Shown here piece after piece: positions 1 through 8,633 of a DNA stretch of 64,000 nucleotides. The DNA comes from Rhodopseudomonas telluris (lineage in GTDB: Bacteria > Pseudomonadota > Alphaproteobacteria > Rhizobiales > Xanthobacteraceae), in assembly GCF_042432815.1 (NCBI RefSeq), contig NZ_JBHLWM010000012.1, forward strand, positions 186,001-250,000, written 5' to 3'. Under the pieces are notes generated by a model. That model was not told the origin of the DNA. It did not search any database and was given only the letters and a program-made list of their open reading frames with translations. The stretch's first letter is position 1. Each line of letters starts with the position of its first letter. The translations under genes were made by a program, and so were the position numbers.

Positions 1-1
1 G

Positions 2-325
2 ATCATGTCGACGCTGGTGGCGGCCGGTGAGGACGACGACACCGTGCCGCCGTCGCGGCCGATCGCGTTGTCGATCTCGGAGCTGTCGCGCCGCTTCGGC
101 GTGTCGCGCGTGCACGTCGCCAAGATGCTGCGCGACGCCGCCGCCGACGGGCTGATCACGCGCGGCGGCGGCGAGGCGATCACTCTGGCGCCGGCGCTGG
201 CGGAGGCGCTCAAGCTCTTCTTCGCCAACGCGCTGGCGTTCTTCTTCGACAACGCCCGCGACGCGGCCGCGGCGCTCGATGCCGCCACCTCGCCAACCGG
301 CGCCGCCGAACGGAAGACCGCGTAG
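2..325 (+). CDS. C-terminal end of a winged-helix/HTH transcriptional regulator (partial)
   Basis: The reading frame is open at the left edge of the window, so only the last 107 or so codons are seen and the true start lies upstream. The visible part contains a helix-turn-helix stretch (SISELSRRFGVSRVHVAKML, about 25 residues into the fragment) followed by a short hydrophobic helix rich in Ala and Phe. This layout suggests a DNA-binding regulator, but the family cannot be decided from the fragment. The next gene starts 236 bases downstream, so they need not share a transcript. Confidence 0.6.
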   Translation: MMSTLVAAGEDDDTVPPSRPIALSISELSRRFGVSRVHVAKMLRDAAADGLITRGGGEAITLAPALAEALKLFFANALAFFFDNARDAAAALDAATSPTGAAERKTA

Positions 326-560
326 TTCGCGGCCGCGATCGACTGCCAACCCTTCGATCGGAACGTTTGCAGGAATTGCGACGCGGACGCGTGGCTCCCG
401 GATCCGCAGAAAGTCCCTGCGGCACAATGGTTTCCGAAGTTTAATGAAACGCGATGGGCGGTGTTGCCGTTATCCGGGCGAACTCGACATCGCGAGTTCT
501 GCCGACCGATCACCGGACATCGATGACCGCGCTCGACACCAGCCCAGAGGAGAAACCATC

Positions 561-1367
561 ATGTTTCGTGTCAAGACGACGCTCATCGCTGCCGCGCTCG
601 CCACCACCGCTCTGTGCGGCGCCGTGTATGCGGCGGATCACCAGGCCTCGCCAGACAAGGTCGCGGCGCAGGATTTCGCCAAATTGTCGAAGGACGGCTT
701 CAATGCCTTTCAGGACATTCGCGAGGCTCGGCTGGCGCTGTTCAACGGCAAGCCGGACGCGGCGCGCAAGGACGTCAACAAGGCGATGGAGTCGCTGGAG
801 AAGAGCAAGACCGACGACTCGATCTTCACCAAGGCCGAGGCGGATCTGAAACTGCCGGCGCAGGTCGCCGACGCCAAGCAGCCCGGCCAGAGCGCGCCGT
901 CGACCACGCCGGTGAAGTGGCTGCCGATCAACGGCACCATCACGGTGCACGAGGACTATTCGGCGGTGCCCGCCAAGGTCGCGGCGCTGAAGACCGCGAA
1001 TTCGCAGCTCAAGTCCGGCAAGCAGAAGGAGGCGCTCGATACGCTGAAGATGAACGACGTCAACGTCGCGGTCGCGCTCGAAGTCGCGCCGATCGACGCC
1101 ACCCTGAAGGGGGTCGACCAGGCGTCGAAGCTGCTCGATAGCGGCAAGTACTACGAGGCCAACGGCGCGCTGATGCAGGTCGAAAACGGCATCCGCTATT
1201 CGGTGGTCGATATCAACGACAAGGTGCCGGCGAATACGGCGACCAAGACCTCGGCGGCGGAAACCAAGCCGGCGGCCACCACCAGCGGCCAGGCAACCGC
1301 GGCCACGCCGTCCACAGCTAGCCCGTCGACCAGCACGCCGCCCGCGGCGACCCCAGCGACCAAGTAA
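561..1367 (+). CDS. YfdX-family exported protein
   Basis: This 268-residue protein has a clear Sec signal peptide (basic start, hydrophobic core, cleavage near VYAAD). A YfdX-like alpha-helical domain follows, with the typical sequence of alternating helices around FAKLSKDGFNAFQDIREARLA. The last 45 residues or so are a low-complexity Ala/Thr/Ser/Pro tail. The ATG at 561 is preceded by AGAGGAG with good spacing. YfdX proteins are periplasmic and linked with acid or stress survival in enterobacteria; their biochemical role is not settled. The family call is from recognition of the helix pattern, and the function here is unknown. Confidence 0.7.
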   Translation: MFRVKTTLIAAALATTALCGAVYAADHQASPDKVAAQDFAKLSKDGFNAFQDIREARLALFNGKPDAARKDVNKAMESLEKSKTDDSIFTKAEADLKLPAQVADAKQPGQSAPSTTPVKWLPINGTITVHEDYSAVPAKVAALKTANSQLKSGKQKEALDTLKMNDVNVAVALEVAPIDATLKGVDQASKLLDSGKYYEANGALMQVENGIRYSVVDINDKVPANTATKTSAAETKPAATTSGQATAATPSTASPSTSTPPAATPATK

Positions 1368-1496
1368 CGGCTGGTCAGGTCGGGGCTACGGATCGTCTCC
1401 GCCGTTGCTTCCGACCGGCCTGGCAGGCGGCGGCATTCGCGGTAATGCGCCAGACGCTCCCGTGATGCCGCTGCCGCCGGCGAGCCTTTCAATGCA

Positions 1497-1522
1497 GCGA
1501 GCCGGCCCCGGGGCCGGCTCGC
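1497..1522. terminator. Perfect GC-rich hairpin between convergent genes
   Basis: A perfect 13-bp inverted repeat with no loop bases (GCGAGCCGGCCCC and its complement) lies between the ends of the YfdX gene and thrS, which converge. It has no strong T-run on either side, so it may be a weak bidirectional terminator or an RNA 3'-end stabiliser. Confidence 0.45.
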
Positions 1523-1533
1523 TTGGTGTTGTG

Positions 1534-3612
1534 TCAGACCGCCTCGCGCATCCGCCGCACGTCGGGCGGCGTGGCTTCGTCCACCAGCGCGGCGATCGCT
1601 TCGTCGGTGGGCATCACCTTCTGGCCGTCGCTGCCGAGCCGGCGGACGGAGACCTGATGGGTCTCGGCTTCCTTCTTGCCGACCACCAGCAGGGCGGGGA
1701 CCTTGGCGAGCGAATGCTCGCGCACCTTGAAGTTGATCTTCTCGTTGCGCAGGTCGATGTCGGCGCGCAGGCCGGCCTTGCGTAGCGCGGCAAGGACCTT
1801 CTGCGCGTAGTCGTCGCCTTCCGACGTGATCGTGGTGACGACCACCTGCACCGGCGCCAGCCACAGCGGGAAGTTGCCGGCGTAGTGCTCGATCAGGATG
1901 CCGATGAAGCGCTCCATTGAGCCGCAGATCGCGCGATGCACCATCACCGGCGCCTTCTTGGCGCCGTCGGCGTCGATGTAGAACGCGCCGAACCGCTCCG
2001 GCAGGTTGAAGTCGACCTGCGTGGTGCCGCACTGCCAGTCGCGGCCGATCGCGTCGCGCAGCACGTATTCGAACTTCGGCCCGTAGAACGCGCCTTCGCC
2101 CGGATTGATCTCGGTCTTGATGCGGTTGCCGCCCTTGGCCTTGATCTCGCTGAGCACCGTGGCCATCACGCGCTCGGCGTGATCCCACATCTCGTCGGTG
2201 CCGACGCGCTTGTCGGGACGGGTCGAAAGCTTGACCGTCAGTTCGCCTTCGAAGCCGAAGTCCGAGTAGGTCGAGAGGATCAGGTCGTTGATCTTCATGC
2301 ACTCGTCGGCGAGTTGCGCCTCGGTGCAGAACACATGCGCGTCGTCCTGGGTGAAACCGCGCACGCGCATCAGTCCGTGCATCGCGCCCGACGGCTCGTA
2401 GCGATGCACCACGCCGAATTCGGCGAGGCGCAAGGGCAGGTCGCGATAGCTCTTCAGGCCGTGCTTGAAGATCTGCACGTGGCCCGGGCAGTTCATCGGC
2501 TTCAGCGCGAACCAGCGCTTGTCCTCGGCGTCTTCACCGGCCGACTGCGCCGCGAACATGTTTTCGCGGTACCACTCCCAGTGACCCGAGGTTTCCCACA
2601 GCACCTTGTCGAGGATCTGCGGCGCGTTGACCTCGTCGTAATTGCCGGCGAGGCGGCGGCGCATATAGGCGATCAGCGACTGGAAGATGCTCCAGCCCTT
2701 GGCGTGCCAGAACACGACGCCGGGGCCTTCTTCCTGGAAGTGGAACAGATCGAGCTCGCGGCCGAGCCGGCGATGGTCGCGCTTCTCGGCTTCCTCGATC
2801 TGCTTCAGGTACGCGTCGAGGTCTTCCTGCTTGGCCCAGGCGGTGCCGTAGATGCGGGTCAGCATCGGATTGTTGCTGTCGCCGCGCCAATAGGCGCCGG
2901 CCACCTTCATCAGCTTGAAGGCGGTGCCGATCTTGCCGGTCGAGGTCATGTGCGGGCCGCGGCACAGATCGAACCACTCGCCCTGCTTGTAGATCTTGAT
3001 GGTCTGGTCGGCCGGGATGGCGTCGACCAGCTCGACCTTGAAGGCCTCGCCATTGTCGGCGAACACCCGCTTGGCTTCGTCGCGGGTCCAGACTTCCTTG
3101 GTGAACGGCTTGTCGCGCTGAATGATCTCGCGCATCCGCTTTTCGATCGCGGCGAAATCCTCGGGCGTGAACGGCTCGTTGCGGAAGAAGTCGTAGTAGA
3201 AGCCGTTTTCGATGGTCGGGCCGATCGTCACTTGCGTGCCCGGCCACAGGCTCTGCACGGCTTCGGCGAGCACGTGGGCGCAGTCGTGGCGGATCAGTTC
3301 GAGCGCACGCGAATCGTCGCGGGCCACGAAATCGATCGCCGCATTGTCTTCGATCGGATCGGCGAGGTCGGTCAGCGCGCCGTTCAGCGCCATCGCCACG
3401 GTGCGCTTGGCCAGCGACGGCGAGATGCCCTTGGCGATGTCGAGCCCGGTGGTGCCGCGCGGATACTCGCGCGTCTTGCCGTCGGGAAAGGTGATGGTGA
3501 TCTGGTCCATGGGGGGCACCGGCTTGAGGTTGGACAGGGTGTATTGGAAGCCGGAGGTGGACGCGGACGACTTGTCGTCCAAAGGCTTGTTGCCCGAGTT
3601 CTTGTCGGTCAT
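1534..3612 (-). CDS. thrS: Threonine-tRNA ligase
   Basis: Class II aminoacyl-tRNA synthetase that charges tRNA-Thr. The 692-residue product has an N-terminal TGS domain (ITITFPDGKTREYP), an editing domain with the HDCAHVLAEAV zinc/editing motif, a catalytic core with the CPGHVQIF and RYEPSGAMHGLMRVRGFTQDDAH motifs, and a C-terminal anticodon-binding domain. The ATG at 3612 has a strong ribosome-binding site (AGAGGAG) 8 bases upstream; this gives about 34 residues ahead of the usual MDQITITFPDG start at 3510. A tRNA-Thr gene (TGT) lies elsewhere in the window at 30919, unlinked. Confidence 0.97.
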   Translation of the reverse strand: MTDKNSGNKPLDDKSSASTSGFQYTLSNLKPVPPMDQITITFPDGKTREYPRGTTGLDIAKGISPSLAKRTVAMALNGALTDLADPIEDNAAIDFVARDDSRALELIRHDCAHVLAEAVQSLWPGTQVTIGPTIENGFYYDFFRNEPFTPEDFAAIEKRMREIIQRDKPFTKEVWTRDEAKRVFADNGEAFKVELVDAIPADQTIKIYKQGEWFDLCRGPHMTSTGKIGTAFKLMKVAGAYWRGDSNNPMLTRIYGTAWAKQEDLDAYLKQIEEAEKRDHRRLGRELDLFHFQEEGPGVVFWHAKGWSIFQSLIAYMRRRLAGNYDEVNAPQILDKVLWETSGHWEWYRENMFAAQSAGEDAEDKRWFALKPMNCPGHVQIFKHGLKSYRDLPLRLAEFGVVHRYEPSGAMHGLMRVRGFTQDDAHVFCTEAQLADECMKINDLILSTYSDFGFEGELTVKLSTRPDKRVGTDEMWDHAERVMATVLSEIKAKGGNRIKTEINPGEGAFYGPKFEYVLRDAIGRDWQCGTTQVDFNLPERFGAFYIDADGAKKAPVMVHRAICGSMERFIGILIEHYAGNFPLWLAPVQVVVTTITSEGDDYAQKVLAALRKAGLRADIDLRNEKINFKVREHSLAKVPALLVVGKKEAETHQVSVRRLGSDGQKVMPTDEAIAALVDEATPPDVRRMREAV

Positions 3613-3908
3613 CGAAGACTCCTCTGGCTCACTCCTGCGTACGAGCGCAGGTAAGCGGAAAGCGGCTGTATAGCAGACGTTTGCCGACGTGCAACGGCGT
3701 CGGTTCCAGCGTCCAGGGCGCAAGGCGAGAGGCCCTGGGCCTCGATTGTTTCACGGACGTCGTTGCGCAGCGAGGCCTGCTTCGCTCCGGCCGCGCGTGC
3801 TGGACGGGGAGGGCGGCCGCTCGGGCATGTCGATCGCTTCGGCTCAGCGTGCCACGGCGTCCCGAGAAAGTTAATGCATCTGCATGTAATTCATGTTAGA
3901 ACCTCTCC

Positions 3909-5066
3909 GTGTCCCGCACCTTCGCCCCCACCGCCCTGATGCTCGGCAATTTCGTCACCGGAACCTCGGTTCTGGCGCCGGCCGGCATGCTGCTGGAATT
4001 GTCCAATGGTCTCGGCGTCAGCGTCCGCGACGCCGGTCTGTTGATCACCTTCGGCGCGGTGGTGCTGTGCATCGGCTCGCCGCTGACGGCGTGGCTGACC
4101 AGCCGGATCGATCGCCGGCTGCTGCTGGCGATGACGTTGCTGGTGCTGGGGCTCGGCAATCTCGCCTCCGCGTTCGCGCCGAACTATGCGGTGCTGCTGG
4201 TGCTGCGGCTGGCGATGCTGTCGCTCGGCGCGCTGTACACGCCGCAGGCCGCCGGCGCCGCGGCGCTGATCGTGCCGCTTGAAAAGCGCGGCGGCACCAT
4301 GGCCTATGTGTTTCTCGGCTGGTCGCTGGCGGTTGCGGTCGGCGTGCCGCTGATCACCTTCGCGGCCGGGCATTTCGGCTGGCGCGCGGCCTATGCGATG
4401 ATCGGCACGATCGGCCTTTTCAGTTTCGTGCTGCTGTGGGCGCGGTTGCCGGGCGGCCTCAGCGCCGCGCCGGTCGATCTCAAGACCTGGGTCGCGGTCG
4501 GACGCAGCCGACGCATCCTGACGCTGCTCGGCGTCTCGTCGCTGCAGACCTCCGGGCAGTTCGTCGTGTTCACGTATTTCGGCCCGCTGCTGACCGGCCT
4601 CACCGGCGCCGGCGCCGCGGAGATCGGCCTGGTGTTTGCGATCTACGGCGTCTGCGGCTTCGTCGGCAGCGTGATCGCCAGCCGCATCGTCGATGGCTGG
4701 GGCTCCTATAACACCTCGGCGCTGTTCACGTCGCTGATGCTGGCCGGCATCGCCGGATGGACCTTCGGGGCCGGGCATTTCATGGTGATGGCGGCAGCGG
4801 TCGCGGTGTGGGGGCTCGGCTTCGCGGCGTCGAATTCGATGCAGCAGGTGCGGCTGGTGATGGCCGATCCGGCGCTGGCCGGCGCCACCGTGTCGCTCAA
4901 CACCTCGGTGCTGTATCTCGGCCAGGCGGTCGGCTCGGCGATCGGCGGCGTGCTGTTCGCCGCCGGCCTGCTGCACGCCAACGGCTACGTCTCGACCGCG
5001 GTGATGAGCTGCGCGCTGCTCGCGGTGTTGCTGGCGACGCGGGAGCGACGGGCCGCGGGGGCGTGA
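3909..5066 (+). CDS. MFS transporter (DHA1/AraJ-like exporter)
   Basis: A 385-residue polytopic protein with about 12 hydrophobic segments and the MFS motif A region after TM2 (ASRIDRRLLLAM-type, seen as TSRIDRRLL). Its length and gene family resemble drug or sugar efflux permeases such as AraJ. It starts at a GTG; the 296-base gap to thrS is a divergent promoter region containing an AT-rich ATGCATCTGCATGTAATTCAT stretch with partial dyad symmetry just before the start. Substrate unknown. Confidence 0.8.
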   Translation: MSRTFAPTALMLGNFVTGTSVLAPAGMLLELSNGLGVSVRDAGLLITFGAVVLCIGSPLTAWLTSRIDRRLLLAMTLLVLGLGNLASAFAPNYAVLLVLRLAMLSLGALYTPQAAGAAALIVPLEKRGGTMAYVFLGWSLAVAVGVPLITFAAGHFGWRAAYAMIGTIGLFSFVLLWARLPGGLSAAPVDLKTWVAVGRSRRILTLLGVSSLQTSGQFVVFTYFGPLLTGLTGAGAAEIGLVFAIYGVCGFVGSVIASRIVDGWGSYNTSALFTSLMLAGIAGWTFGAGHFMVMAAAVAVWGLGFAASNSMQQVRLVMADPALAGATVSLNTSVLYLGQAVGSAIGGVLFAAGLLHANGYVSTAVMSCALLAVLLATRERRAAGA

Positions 5067-5119
5067 TCGCGGCGCGGCCGACGTGCTATGGAACTCTCGG
5101 AAGATCCTGCGAGGGTGAG

Positions 5120-5548
5120 ATGCGACGCGAGCTGGCGTTGATCCGCGTGCTGATGGTCTGCGGCGTGGCCGCGATGCTGGCCGGCTGCGCCGCGTTGCCG
5201 GCGCCGTCCTGTCTGCCGCCGGCGCGGCCGATGCTGAGTGCGGAGCTCGCCTTCGGCCGCAATATCGGCGACCGGCTCGGCGTCAGCGACGCCGACTTCA
5301 GGCGGTTCGTGGCCGAGGAGATCACGCCGCGTTTTCCGGATGGGGTCACGGTGATCGACGGGGTGGGGCAGTGGCGCGACCCGGAGCGCGACCGCATCGT
5401 TTACGAGAAGAGCAAGGTTGTTACGCTGGTGTTCGCCGACGATCCGGAGAAGTCCGCCGCGCTGACCGCGATCGCCGACGCCTACAAGCGGCGTTTCAGG
5501 CAGCAGGGCGTGATGGTGGCGGTGCGGCCGAGCTGCGTCAGCTTCTGA
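5120..5548 (+). CDS. DUF3574-like lipoprotein
   Basis: This 142-residue protein begins with a lipoprotein signal peptide with lipobox LAGC at residues 20-23, so the mature protein is probably lipid-anchored in the cell envelope. The rest (EITPRFPDGVTVIDGVGQW, YEKSKVVTLVFAD) matches the DUF3574 pattern as I know it; no function is established. The ATG at 5120 follows GAGGGTGAG. Its last bases overlap the 3' end of the convergent small gene at 5538-5735. Confidence 0.7.
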   Translation: MRRELALIRVLMVCGVAAMLAGCAALPAPSCLPPARPMLSAELAFGRNIGDRLGVSDADFRRFVAEEITPRFPDGVTVIDGVGQWRDPERDRIVYEKSKVVTLVFADDPEKSAALTAIADAYKRRFRQQGVMVAVRPSCVSF

Positions 5549-5735
5549 TCGCCGCGGCGGTGCCGCGCTCGGTGATGCGATAATGCGCCGATTTGGCATC
5601 GGTGGAGAGCCGCTGCAGCCAGCCAAGCGCGACCAGATCGTCGTAGCGCTTCTGCTCACGTTCGCCGAACACCCGCCGCCGGCCGCCGGCCTCGTGGATG
5701 TCGCGGATCAGTCGGAAGTCGTCGGGCACGGCCAT
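5538..5735 (-). CDS. Small winged-helix-like hypothetical protein
   Basis: A 65-residue protein (MAVPDDFRLIRDIHEAGGRR...) whose helix-helix-strand pattern, ending in AHYRITERGTAAA, resembles a minimal winged-helix domain. No family is recognised with certainty. Its 3' end overlaps the convergent lipoprotein gene by 11 bases. Its regular amino-acid composition, unlike the Arg/Ala-rich frames around it, supports a real gene. Confidence 0.55.
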   Translation of the reverse strand: MAVPDDFRLIRDIHEAGGRRRVFGEREQKRYDDLVALGWLQRLSTDAKSAHYRITERGTAAAIRS

Positions 5736-5977
5736 GTCTCAACTCCTGACGATCTTCTTTCCGGTGCGCTCGCAGTTGCGAGCGGAGCCATCAGCCGGGC
5801 TCGCGCGGAGCAGGGCGTGTTGCCCGGGCAGGGCGCCGCGACTGCGGGCAGAGCGGTCCCAGAGTCGCGAACGTTCCTGGAATGACGGATAGGGCGGAAA
5901 GAGCTCACCGGCTGCGGCCACGCCTCCGCCAATGACGGAAGCAGCACGCGGCGCGCGGGAGCTCGCCGCCTTGGCCG

Positions 5978-6214
5978 TCAGGCCTTCTTGCGCGATTTCT
6001 TCTTGGCGACGGGCGGGGCGGCCTCTGCCTGCGCCTCAGCCTCGGCTTCCTTGGCCAGCCGCAGCGCGCGCAGACGCTCCATGTTCTTGCGGACGGCGAC
6101 CGATTCCTGCTGGAACTGCGCCATCATGCGCGAGCCTTCTTCCTGGGCCAGCTGCTTCTTGCGGGCACGTTCGATGCTCGTGGGTGAGCGTTCGGTGTCG
6201 TTCTTGGCGACCAT
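5978..6214 (-). CDS. Small basic coiled-coil hypothetical protein
   Basis: A 78-residue charged protein with a long central helix (Glu/Arg/Gln/Ala-rich) and a Lys/Arg tail ending KKKSRKKA. The ATG at 6214 is chosen over an upstream one because GAGGAGAT sits just before it. The basic tail suggests nucleic-acid or ribosome binding, which is inference only. No family recognised. Confidence 0.6.
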   Translation of the reverse strand: MVAKNDTERSPTSIERARKKQLAQEEGSRMMAQFQQESVAVRKNMERLRALRLAKEAEAEAQAEAAPPVAKKKSRKKA

Positions 6215-6407
6215 CTCGATCTCCTCACTTGCAGGCCGGGACGCGCAAAACAGGTCGTGATCAACGCTCCGGGCCGAATAGTCAGTCAGTTTAGTGATAA
6301 TTGCGGGCATGGCGATACCCACCCGATCTGTTCGACCGGGCGGGGCGCCTTATTCGTGTCAGGTAATCCGCCGTCTCAGTACATCCGTGACAACGACGGA
6401 TCGCTGA

Positions 6408-6617
6408 TTACGCCAGCTCGAGGTTTTCGGCGCTGGTCTTGCCGCGCATCTTGTCGGTCTTGAGGTCGAAGTTGACCTTCTGGCCTTCGGCGAGGCCCGA
6501 AAGGCCAGCGCGCTCGACCGCGCTGATGTGCACGAACACATCGCTGCCGCCGTCGTTCGGCGCAATAAAGCCGAAGCCCTTCTGACCATTAAACCACTTC
6601 ACGGTGCCTGTCGGCAT
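6408..6617 (-). CDS. cspA: Cold-shock protein (CspA family)
   Basis: A 69-residue single cold-shock domain with both RNP motifs (KGFGFI and VFVHIS). Such proteins bind single-stranded RNA/DNA and melt mRNA structure. Family length is about 67-70 residues, so it is full length. The 430-base gap upstream holds no other gene and probably contains a long 5' untranslated leader, as is common for cspA genes; that is inference. Confidence 0.95.
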   Translation of the reverse strand: MPTGTVKWFNGQKGFGFIAPNDGGSDVFVHISAVERAGLSGLAEGQKVNFDLKTDKMRGKTSAENLELA

Positions 6618-7049
6618 AGTCCATTCTCCAAAGCATAGTGTCGCGCGACCATCACGCGACGTCGTTCAACTAATCGATGTCTTTGGGAAGGAGCCCGCGG
6701 GCGCGTTCAGAAAGGCACAGCGGCTAATCGAATAAACGCACTGTATCTGAAACAGCCGGCAAACACAAGCGCGCGCCGCCGCGGCGTTTTTGTCGCCTGA
6801 CGCCTCGCACATATGCGTTCGTAATGCGGCGCAAGCAAGATCGTTCGTGTGCTAATCATCAAACCGTCACACCGCTGATCAGCACGGCTGCCTTTCCGTG
6901 GCGCCCGCAGCGCAGGATCGATTAGCAGTTGTCGCGCGCGCTCACTTCGCGCGCTTCGTACGCCGGACGACAATGCGTGCCGCGATATGCTACATCGGCC
7001 GCCGGCGCGGCGATGGTGCGTGCCTGACAACTCGGCGGTGGGGGCTTTG
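6618..7049. other. Divergent intergenic region, probable csp leader/promoter
   Basis: No convincing coding region. It lies between the divergent cold-shock gene and the hydrolase gene and should hold both promoters. I see no named regulatory motif I can defend. Confidence 0.4.
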
Positions 7050-8258
7050 ATGACAGGTTTGGTTCGGTGGGCGTGGATGGTTGTTGTTGCGGTGGTCGCC
7101 TCGGCGCCGGCCGCCGCGCAGCAGCAGGGGCCGGTGCGGGTGACGTCCGACGTCTCCTACGAGTTTCTGGCGCGCTGGGACGTCGCGCAGCTCAACAAGA
7201 TCCTGACCACCGACACGCCGAAATTTGCCGGCATCACCGTCAGCTACACGCCGGCCGTGAATGCGGTCCGGCTCTATCGCGTGACCTACACGTCGGTGGT
7301 GCCGGAGCGCGCCAACAAGCCGATCGTCGCGACCGGGCTGCTCGCCGTTCCCGACACCGGCGCGACCTCGTTTCCGCTGGTGTCGTATCAGCACGGCACG
7401 GTGTACGGAAAGCAGGAGGTGCCGTCGTTCCCCGATCAATCGCCCGAAACGCAGCTGATGCTGGCGCAGTTCGCCGGCCAGGGCGCGATCGTGATCGGCG
7501 CCGATTACTTCGGCATGGGCGCCTCGATCGAGCCGGAAGGCTACATGGTCAAGGCCAGCCATCAGCAGGCGACCGCCGACATGCTGACCGCCAGCCGCGC
7601 CGTGATCGATCACCTCAAGCTGACCACCACCAAGCTGTTCCTCGCCGGCTGGTCGCAGGGCGGCTTCGTCACCATGGCGATGCTGGAAAAGCTGGAGCAC
7701 GACGGCGTGAAGGTGACGGCCGCCGCCACCGCCAGCGCGCCGCTCGATGTCGCCGTCGCCCTCAACGGCTTCCTCAGCTTTCCGCGCAAGAACGATGCAT
7801 CCTGGGTGAATTCGCTGTTCATCCTGTCGTCGTTCTCGTTCGAGAATTACTACGGCGTACCGGGGCTGGCGCGCTCGCTGCTCGACGACGACGTCTATGA
7901 GGCCGCGCGCAAGGCCTATGAGCGCCAGCCCTACACGGCCTCGGACATTCCGACCGATCTGCACAAGCTGATCCGGCCTGCCTATTTCGATCCGCAGTTC
8001 TTCGCCGACTCGGCCTATGGCCGCCTGGTCGCCGCCACCACGGCGTATCGCTGGGTGATCAAGACGCCGGTCCGCAATTACTATGGCGAGAGCGACGAAG
8101 CGATCAGCGTCGGCCTCGGCCGCCTCGCGATGACCTATCAGGGCGCGATCGGCGCCGGCAATCCGCAGGTCGAGGCCGTCTCCACCGGCCCCACCACCCA
8201 TCGCGGCACCTTCGCGACGGCGGTGCCGCAGTGGAAGGCGTGGTTCGACGGGATGTGA
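7050..8258 (+). CDS. Secreted alpha/beta hydrolase (lipase/esterase-like)
   Basis: A 402-residue protein with a Sec signal peptide (hydrophobic core then APAAAQQQ). An alpha/beta-hydrolase fold follows, with the nucleophile elbow GWSQGG (Ser), an oxyanion-type YQHGTVYG segment, an Asp-containing NYYGESDEAI and a His near the end (TTHRGTF), giving a plausible Ser-Asp-His triad. It resembles the secretory lipase group. Periplasmic or extracellular action on an ester is inferred; the substrate is unknown. The ATG at 7050 is chosen because the signal peptide begins there. Confidence 0.8.
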   Translation: MTGLVRWAWMVVVAVVASAPAAAQQQGPVRVTSDVSYEFLARWDVAQLNKILTTDTPKFAGITVSYTPAVNAVRLYRVTYTSVVPERANKPIVATGLLAVPDTGATSFPLVSYQHGTVYGKQEVPSFPDQSPETQLMLAQFAGQGAIVIGADYFGMGASIEPEGYMVKASHQQATADMLTASRAVIDHLKLTTTKLFLAGWSQGGFVTMAMLEKLEHDGVKVTAAATASAPLDVAVALNGFLSFPRKNDASWVNSLFILSSFSFENYYGVPGLARSLLDDDVYEAARKAYERQPYTASDIPTDLHKLIRPAYFDPQFFADSAYGRLVAATTAYRWVIKTPVRNYYGESDEAISVGLGRLAMTYQGAIGAGNPQVEAVSTGPTTHRGTFATAVPQWKAWFDGM

Positions 8259-8287
8259 GAGGCGGGGACTTCCCGAAACCAACGGAC

Positions 8288-8431
8288 CTGGATGGCGGGA
8301 AAGACGTGGATGGCCGGCACAAGCCCGGCCACGACGCAGGAGGGGTGAACCAAGCCGCTCACGGCGCCAGATCTCCTGTCCCATCCCCCGTCATGGCCGG
8401 GCTCGTCCTGGCCATCCACGCTTCGGTGCGC
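8288..8431. repeat. Interspersed palindromic repeat pair (GCCGGGCTCGTCC type)
   Basis: Two copies of a palindromic element lie back to back: one around 8288-8345 (GTGGATGGCCGGCACAAGCC), the other at 8392-8431 (CGTCATGGCCGGGCTCGTCC). The same family recurs near 21504 and inside the restriction-modification gene near 23082-23168. The whole 8259-8633 gap holds these repeats and no gene. Confidence 0.7.
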
Positions 8432-8633
8432 TCCACGACGACGGCATGGATGTTGGTGCTCGGATCGGCGGAGGGCGTCGATGGTCCTCCGACACTCCTG
8501 GGACGGCGTCCGCCCGCTCTTGATGACCCATGACGGTACGATAGTACGCCGAGTTTCCAGGTTCCAGTTAACTTCAATTTCGGGTTTGCAACGCTAGCCT
8601 TCAATCATTGATTTTCTCGATTGGCGGTTGCAA

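Noticed and set aside
1936..3654. Long plus-strand ORF (572 codons) over thrS
   Set aside because: It is a mirror frame of thrS with Arg/His/Val-rich composition and no family signs, the normal shadow in GC-rich DNA.
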